A stretch of DNA of 64,000 nucleotides from Mycolicibacterium mageritense (GTDB taxonomy: Bacteria > Actinomycetota > Actinomycetes > Mycobacteriales > Mycobacteriaceae), in contig NZ_AP022567.1 of assembly GCF_010727475.1 (NCBI RefSeq), positions 5,332,001 through 5,396,000 of the forward strand, in the 5' to 3' direction. A program made the translations under genes and the position numbers. The notes below the pieces were generated by a model. It saw nothing but the letters and a program-made list of their open reading frames with translations. It did no database searches and was not told the DNA's origin. Numbering within the stretch: position 1 is the first letter of the stretch; every line of letters starts with the position of its first letter. This document shows positions 58,857 to 64,000 of this stretch, piece by piece.

Positions 58857-60041
58857 CTACTTCGTGGTGTGCTGCGGGCCCTGGGCCTTCTTGTACAGCG
58901 CCTTGAGCATCCGGTCGCGGAACGCGGCGTTGTCGATCAGCTTGATGCCGGCGTTGGCGACCTTCGGGTACCCGATCAGCTTGTGCATGTAGCGGCCGCG
59001 CCGGTACTCCCGGCCCCACGCCGCCTCCATGCGCTGTGCGTAGTTGGTGAAGTCGTCCGGTCCGCCGTTCTGCAGCGCAGCGATCGCGCATTCGCCTGCG
59101 GCGAGCCCGGATTCGAGCGCCTTGGAGATGCCCGCGCCCGAGGCCGGCTTGCCGGCACCCAGCGAGTCGCCGGTGAACAGCACGCCGGGACGCCACGGCG
59201 GCCACGCCGTGAATCCCATGGGCAATCGCCACGCCCGCACGCTCTTGTTCTTCTTGAGCTCTTCGATGGGCGGCAGCTCCCAGTCGGCAGGCAGTGTCCG
59301 GAGGAACTCGCCGAGGAACTGGGTCGCGTTGATGGACTGCCAGTTCTTGTACGAGTTGACGTAGCCCAGGCCGATGTTGAAGACGCCGTTGCCCATCGGG
59401 AACACCCAGCCGTACCCGGGCAGCTGATCGCCCTGGAACACGAGCTTGAGGTAGATGTCGAGGCTGTCCGAGTCGGGCCGGTTCGCGTGCATCTCCGACC
59501 GGATCGCGATGGCCGAGTAGCCGTTGTATTCCGAGTCGATCTTGAGCGCGCGCTTGATGGGGGAGTAGGCGCCGTCGGCCGCGATGACCGCGTCGCCGAG
59601 CACCTTCTCGCCGCTCTTGAGCACCACGCCGACCACGCGGCCGTTGGCGTCGAATTCGGGCCCGGCCACCTCGGCGCCCTGGCGGACCTCGGCGCCCGCC
59701 GACTCGGCGTGTTTGAGCAGCACGGTGTCCAGATGCGTCCGGCTGACCGTGTGGCCATGGTCGGGCATCCCGGGGCGCCGCGGGAACGACAGTTCCCACG
59801 CGCTGGGGCTGAACACCGTCACGCGGTTGACCCGGTGATAGGTCGCGACTTCGTCGGCCAGGCCCATCTTCTGCAGATAGCTGACGGCGCGCGCGGTGAG
59901 GCCATCGCCACACGGCTTGTCGCGGGGGAATTCCGCCTTGTCCAGGACGACCACCTTGGCGCCGGTCTGCGCCGCCTGCCATGCGGCGGCCGAACCGGAT
60001 GGGCCGCCACCGGCTATGACCAGGTCGTATCGCTGCGTCAT
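58857..60041 (-). CDS. geranylgeranyl reductase family FAD-dependent oxidoreductase
   Basis: A 394-residue flavoprotein. The dinucleotide motif DLVIAGGGPSGSAAAWQAAQ, the family motif FPRDKPCGDGLTARAV and the second FAD segment GVLFTGDSLGAGKPASGAGI are in order. Mycobacterial relatives include MenJ, which saturates one isoprene of menaquinone; this could be MenJ or a paralogue. ATG 60041 (MTQRYDLVIAG) is chosen, well inside a longer open frame. Confidence 0.82.
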   Translation of the reverse strand: MTQRYDLVIAGGGPSGSAAAWQAAQTGAKVVVLDKAEFPRDKPCGDGLTARAVSYLQKMGLADEVATYHRVNRVTVFSPSAWELSFPRRPGMPDHGHTVSRTHLDTVLLKHAESAGAEVRQGAEVAGPEFDANGRVVGVVLKSGEKVLGDAVIAADGAYSPIKRALKIDSEYNGYSAIAIRSEMHANRPDSDSLDIYLKLVFQGDQLPGYGWVFPMGNGVFNIGLGYVNSYKNWQSINATQFLGEFLRTLPADWELPPIEELKKNKSVRAWRLPMGFTAWPPWRPGVLFTGDSLGAGKPASGAGISKALESGLAAGECAIAALQNGGPDDFTNYAQRMEAAWGREYRRGRYMHKLIGYPKVANAGIKLIDNAAFRDRMLKALYKKAQGPQHTTK

Positions 60042-60193
60042 GAGCCTCGTCTCGTTGGTTGAGTGTCGCTGAAATAGTACCCAAGCCCGCCGGAGGCGGC
60101 TGCGGGGGAGAAAAACCCCTGCCAGGGCGGCCCTGCGCGTGTTGTGGAACGGTCTGAGCAGGTCAGCACCATCGAAGCGAGTACAGTGATCGC

Positions 60194-60934
60194 GTGCGGC
60201 GAGGGTCGAGATCACATACCAGCGGTCAGGCGGGTGTCAAGGTTGACGCCCGCAGCGAGCGCTGGCGTGAGCACCGCAAGAAGGTGCGCTCGGAGATCGT
60301 CGACGCCGCGTTCCGGGCGATCGACCGGCTCGGGCCCGAGCTGAGCCTGCGGGAGATCGCCGAGGAAGCCGGCACCGCCAAGCCCAAGATCTACCGCCAC
60401 TTCACCGACAAGTCCGACCTGTTCCAGGCCATCGGCGAGCGGCTGCGCGACATGTTGTGGGCCGCGATCTTCCCGTCGATCAACCTCGCCGCCGACCCGG
60501 CGCGCGAGGTCATCCGCCGCAGCGTCGAGCAGTATGTGCGGCTGGTCGACGAGCATCCCAGCGTGCTGCGGTTCCTGATCCAGGGGCGCTTCGCCGAACA
60601 GAGCGAATCGACCATGCGCGCCTTGAACGAGGGCCGCGGCATCACGTTGGCGATGGCCGACATGTTCTCCAACGAGTTGCGGGAGATGGAGCTCGACGGC
60701 GCGGCCATGGAGCTCGCGGCGTTCGCCATGTTCGGGGCGGCGGCCTCGGCAACGGATTGGTGGCTGGGCTCCGAGCAGGACAGCCCGCGCCGGATGCCTG
60801 CCGACGAGTTCGTCAACCACCTGACCACGATCATGGTGGGCTCGATCAACGGCACGTGCGAGCTGCTCGGCATCTGGATCGACCCGGACCTGCCGTTACA
60901 CGAGGGTGTGCAGCGCCGCGAAACGGTGAGCTGA
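60194..60934 (+). CDS. TetR family regulator (Rv3050c-like)
   Basis: A 246-residue TetR protein starting at GTG 60194. HTH LSLREIAEEAGTAKPKIYRHF, helical effector domain, C-terminal ELLGIWIDPDLP. Followed by the flavin monooxygenase and nrdF2 in the M. tuberculosis order, so it may regulate the monooxygenase. Confidence 0.85.
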   Translation: MRRGSRSHTSGQAGVKVDARSERWREHRKKVRSEIVDAAFRAIDRLGPELSLREIAEEAGTAKPKIYRHFTDKSDLFQAIGERLRDMLWAAIFPSINLAADPAREVIRRSVEQYVRLVDEHPSVLRFLIQGRFAEQSESTMRALNEGRGITLAMADMFSNELREMELDGAAMELAAFAMFGAAASATDWWLGSEQDSPRRMPADEFVNHLTTIMVGSINGTCELLGIWIDPDLPLHEGVQRRETVS

Positions 60935-61015
60935 CCGGCTCGTTGACAGCTGGCCCCGCGGGCCGGAGACTGGCAAATATCCGGTACCAGCGTTCCCAGG
61001 AAGGGCCCTGACACC

Positions 61016-62557
61016 ATGACGACCGCTGAGCAGGCTGTGCAGCGCCAGCAACCCGTGCAGACCCGCACGTTGATCATCGGCAGCGGATTCTCCGGCCTCG
61101 GTATGGGCATCGAGATGCAGCGCCGCGGCGTGGACTTCCTGATCCTGGAGAAGGCCGACGAGATCGGCGGCACCTGGCGGGACAACACCTATCCGGGCTG
61201 CGCGTGCGACATCCCGTCGCACATGTATTCGTTCTCGTTCGAGCCGAAGGCCGACTGGACCTACATGTGGTCCTTCCAGCCCGAGATCCAGGATTACCTC
61301 CTGGGTGTCACGGCCAAGTACGGGCTGCGCCGCTACATCCGGTTCAACACCCACGTCGACCGCGCGCATTGGGACGACGACGAGATGCGCTGGCACGTCT
61401 TCACCGACACCGGTCAGGAGTACATCGCCCAGTTCCTGGTGTCCGGTGCCGGTGGCCTGCACATCCCGCAGATCCCTGATGTCGAGGGCCGTGACCAATT
61501 TGCCGGCGCCGCTTTCCATTCCGCGCAGTGGGACCATAGTGTCGACATCCGCGGCAAGCGGGTCGCGGTCGTCGGCACCGGCGCAAGTGCCATCCAGATC
61601 GTGCCGGAGATCGTCAAGGACGTGGCCGAGCTTCAGCTGTACCAGCGCACGCCGGCCTGGGTGATGCCGCGGGTGAACAACAAGTTCCCGGTGTGGCTGC
61701 GCCGGGTGTTCAGTTACGTGCCCGGCACCCGTGCGCTGCTGCGCGCCGCCATCTACTGGATTCACGAGGGCGTCGGCTTCGCCATGACACAGCAGCCGCG
61801 GTTGCTCAAGATCGGCGAGCTGATGGGCCGCTACAACATCAACCGCAGCGTCAAAGACCCCGAGCTGCGGCGCAAGCTCACCCCGAACTACCGCGCGGGC
61901 TGCAAGCGCATCCTCAACTCCGACACCTACTACCGGGGCATCGCCAACCCGAAGACGCAGGTGATCACCGAGCGCATCGCGCGGATGACCCCGACGGGCA
62001 TCGTCACGGCCGACGGTGTCGAGCACCCGGTCGACGTCGTGGTGTGGGCGACCGGATTCCACGTCACCGATTCCTACACGTACGTCGACATCAAGGGCTC
62101 GGGCGGCGAGGATCTGGTGGACCGGTGGAACCGCGAGGGGATGGCCGCGCACCGCGGCATCGCCGTGGCAGGCATGCCCAACCTGTTCTTCCTGCTGGGT
62201 CCGAACACCGCCCTCGGGCACAACTCGGTGGTGTTCATGATCGAGCAGCAGATCCGGTACGTGGGCCAGGCGATCGCCGCGGTCGACGCGGCCGGTGCCG
62301 AAGCCCTCACCCCGAGCCGGCGTGCGCAGGACGAGTACAACGCCGAGCTGCAGCACGACCTGACCGGCACGGTGTGGAACACCGGCGGTTGCCGGAGCTG
62401 GTACATGGATGAGCACGGTGTCAACCGCACCCTGTGGAGCGGCATGACCTGGCAGTACTGGCTGGCAACGCGCAAGCTGGACCCCTCGGAGTTCGATTTT
62501 CTGCGCGCGGGACGCGACACGAAAACACAAGGTGTTGCGGTCACGGCTGGCCAGTAA
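61016..62557 (+). CDS. flavin-containing (Baeyer-Villiger-type) monooxygenase (Rv3049c-like)
   Basis: A 513-residue FAD/NADPH enzyme. FAD motif IIGSGFSGLGMGIEMQRRG, the GGTWRDNTYPGCACDIPSH segment, the BVMO-type fingerprint around FAGAAFHSAQWDHSVDIRGK (last residues differ from the strict F-x-G-x3-H-x3-W-P/D) and the NADPH motif VAVVGTGASAIQ. It should oxidise ketones or hydroxylate small lipophilic substrates. Confidence 0.88.
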   Translation: MTTAEQAVQRQQPVQTRTLIIGSGFSGLGMGIEMQRRGVDFLILEKADEIGGTWRDNTYPGCACDIPSHMYSFSFEPKADWTYMWSFQPEIQDYLLGVTAKYGLRRYIRFNTHVDRAHWDDDEMRWHVFTDTGQEYIAQFLVSGAGGLHIPQIPDVEGRDQFAGAAFHSAQWDHSVDIRGKRVAVVGTGASAIQIVPEIVKDVAELQLYQRTPAWVMPRVNNKFPVWLRRVFSYVPGTRALLRAAIYWIHEGVGFAMTQQPRLLKIGELMGRYNINRSVKDPELRRKLTPNYRAGCKRILNSDTYYRGIANPKTQVITERIARMTPTGIVTADGVEHPVDVVVWATGFHVTDSYTYVDIKGSGGEDLVDRWNREGMAAHRGIAVAGMPNLFFLLGPNTALGHNSVVFMIEQQIRYVGQAIAAVDAAGAEALTPSRRAQDEYNAELQHDLTGTVWNTGGCRSWYMDEHGVNRTLWSGMTWQYWLATRKLDPSEFDFLRAGRDTKTQGVAVTAGQ

Positions 62558-62620
62558 CCCCAGGGGTAGTGTCGGGGGCAGCGTCCGGCAAACAACACGA
62601 CCTGGTGAAATGAGGTTCTG

Positions 62621-63595
62621 GTGAGCGAAGGTATGAAGCTGATCGACCGCGTGTCAGCGATCAACTGGAACCGGCTTCAGGACGACAAGGACGCCGAGGT
62701 CTGGGATCGGCTCACCGGCAATTTCTGGTTGCCCGAGAAGGTGCCGGTGTCCAACGACATCCCGTCGTGGGGCACGCTGACCGCTCACGAGAAGCAGATG
62801 ACCATGCGGGTGTTCACCGGTCTCACGCTGCTGGACACCATCCAGGGCACGGTCGGCGCGGTCAGCCTGATCCCCGACGCGCTGACGCCGCACGAGGAAG
62901 CCGTCTACACCAACATCGCGTTCATGGAGTCGGTGCACGCGCGCAGCTACTCCAACATCTTTTCGACGCTGTGCTCGACGGCCGAGATCGACGACGCGTT
63001 CCGCTGGTCGGAGGAGAACCCGAACCTGCAGCGCAAGGCCGAGATCGTCATGCGGTACTACAAGGGTGACGAGCCGCTCAAGCGCAAGGTGGCCTCCACG
63101 CTGCTGGAGAGCTTCCTGTTCTACTCGGGCTTCTACCTGCCGATGTACTGGAGCAGCCGGGCCAAGCTGACCAACACGGCAGACATGATCCGGCTGATCA
63201 TCCGCGACGAGGCCGTGCACGGCTACTACATCGGCTACAAGTACCAGCGCGGGCTGGCCCTGGTCGACGAGGACAAGCGTCAGGAGCTCAAGGACTACAC
63301 CTACGAGCTGCTGTTCGAGCTCTACGACAACGAGGTCGAGTACACCCAGGATCTCTACGACGAGGTCGGGCTGACCGAGGACGTCAAGAAGTTCCTGCGC
63401 TACAACGCCAACAAGGCCCTGATGAACCTCGGCTACGAGGCGCTGTTCCCCCGGGACGAGACCGACGTGAACCCGGCGATCCTCTCGGCGCTGAGTCCCA
63501 ACGCCGACGAGAATCACGACTTCTTCTCCGGGTCCGGCAGCAGCTACGTGATCGGCAAGGCCGTCGTCACGGAAGACGAGGACTGGGACTTCTGA
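62621..63595 (+). CDS. nrdF: class Ib ribonucleotide reductase, small subunit NrdF2
   Basis: A 324-residue di-metal subunit, exactly the length of M. tuberculosis NrdF2. Metal ligands fall in TNIAFMESVHARSYS and RDEAVHGYYIGYKYQ; radical-site and C-terminal interaction tail (DEDWDF) are present. GTG 62621 is chosen (VSEGMKLIDRV). It pairs with NrdE encoded at 16689, whose gene lies in the same orientation but 44 kb upstream. Confidence 0.95.
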   Translation: MSEGMKLIDRVSAINWNRLQDDKDAEVWDRLTGNFWLPEKVPVSNDIPSWGTLTAHEKQMTMRVFTGLTLLDTIQGTVGAVSLIPDALTPHEEAVYTNIAFMESVHARSYSNIFSTLCSTAEIDDAFRWSEENPNLQRKAEIVMRYYKGDEPLKRKVASTLLESFLFYSGFYLPMYWSSRAKLTNTADMIRLIIRDEAVHGYYIGYKYQRGLALVDEDKRQELKDYTYELLFELYDNEVEYTQDLYDEVGLTEDVKKFLRYNANKALMNLGYEALFPRDETDVNPAILSALSPNADENHDFFSGSGSSYVIGKAVVTEDEDWDF

Positions 63596-63647
63596 GCTTT
63601 CCCGGCGGGTTGGGTGGCCGCCCGGGCGGTCCATAAGCTGGATCGCG

Positions 63648-64000
63648 ATGCGTCACTCCATCGCTCAGCTCTCGCTCATCCACGGCTGGTTTCCGCCGGC
63701 TGTGCAGATCATCGCTGCGGTGCTGCTGGTGTGTGCCCTGGCCCGGCGGTCTGCGCGGTGGGGCACCCGGTGGTTGCCCGCCATGGCCGTCGTCGCCGTG
63801 GCGGCGTCGCTGCTCGCCCGGTGGTACGTCGACTCGCTCGGCGTGGCGGGTAATGCGGGGCCCGTGGCGTTGTGGCTCTGGGCGGGGCTGACGACGTTGG
63901 CCGTCGGTGTCGCGGTGGTCGGTTGGCCGGGTGCGCGGTGGTGGCGGCGTGCGGTGTCGGTCCTGGCCGTACCGCTGTGCGCGCTCGGCTGCCTGGTGAC
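63648..64000 (+). CDS. membrane-anchored alpha/beta-hydrolase-type esterase, partial
   Basis: The start of a gene that runs past the window. Three or four hydrophobic helices are encoded in the first 117 codons (SLIHGWFPPAVQIIAAVLLV, then VVAVAASLLARWY and a third, WLWAGLTTLAVGVAVV). This N-terminal membrane domain precedes an Ag85/esterase-like hydrolase in several mycobacterial proteins; the hydrolase part is not visible, so the name is an inference. Confidence 0.5.
   Translation, partial: MRHSIAQLSLIHGWFPPAVQIIAAVLLVCALARRSARWGTRWLPAMAVVAVAASLLARWYVDSLGVAGNAGPVALWLWAGLTTLAVGVAVVGWPGARWWRRAVSVLAVPLCALGCLV

Noticed and set aside
60896..62530. A 544-codon frame antisense to the flavin monooxygenase
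   Set aside because: No motifs, no ribosome site, and composition typical of antisense high-GC frames.

Overview
The window is high-GC actinobacterial DNA, almost certainly a rapidly growing Mycobacterium (Mycolicibacterium). Its backbone has the gene order known from M. tuberculosis Rv3047c-Rv3059, in reverse: cyp136, TetR, SDR, dinB2, TetR, NADPH:FMN reductase, nrdH, nrdI, nrdE, TetR, flavin monooxygenase, nrdF2. That synteny (knowledge of the reference genome, not a search) anchors most chromosomal calls and shows where foreign DNA has been inserted.

Layout. 1-10777: chromosomal genes (LeuA-like tail, MarR/nitroreductase, cyp136 with a divergent TetR, SDR, AAA ATPase, dinB/TetR, flavin reductase, a FucP-like MFS transporter with a solute-binding lipoprotein). 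10778-18924: the class Ib ribonucleotide reductase operon nrdH-nrdI-nrdE, split by a compact 4.56-kb element (about 11655-16216). This element carries a tyrosine recombinase, a small XRE protein, a zinc-ribbon protein with a degenerate recombinase fold, and a nitronate monooxygenase. It sits in the last codons of nrdH and supplies a new in-frame C-terminus. 18933-20796: DUF5997-type gene, LysR-type ligand-binding gene and an unknown gene.

20831-24506: a tRNA array on the minus strand (Ser-GCT, a defective Arg-CCT-like tRNA, Leu-TAG, the 3' end of Lys). About 0.8 kb of gene-free, hairpin-rich sequence lies between the tRNAs and resembles a large structured RNA such as GOLLD. It is cut by an IS256-family element (9-bp target duplication), itself cut by an IS3-family element (3-bp duplication).

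24472-53522: a 29-kb integrative element in tRNA-Lys(CTT), bounded by a 35-bp direct repeat. It has the parts of an actinomycete integrative and conjugative element: integrase, XRE regulator, excisionase-like HTH proteins, an FtsK/TraB-type DNA translocase with small membrane proteins, a DUF2637/SpdB-like protein, a DUF3987-like P-loop replication candidate, and a 1.7-kb intergenic region with two iteron families, a 33-bp inverted repeat and an AT-rich tract. Cargo: a type III-like methyltransferase/helicase-nuclease pair next to attL, and a translationally coupled minus-strand operon encoding a metallopeptidase lipoprotein, a WXG100-like protein and a repeat-bearing low-complexity protein. 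A second IS256 copy interrupts a cargo gene.

53489-64000: chromosome again: tRNA-Lys, an OFA-family transporter with its small subunit, a benzoate-diol dehydrogenase/aromatic-acid transporter pair with a divergent IclR regulator, a geranylgeranyl-reductase-like flavoprotein, TetR, Baeyer-Villiger-type monooxygenase, nrdF2 and the start of a membrane-anchored hydrolase.

Caution: the two IS256 copies differ mainly by homopolymer-length changes, so isolated frameshifts in this window may be sequencing errors.
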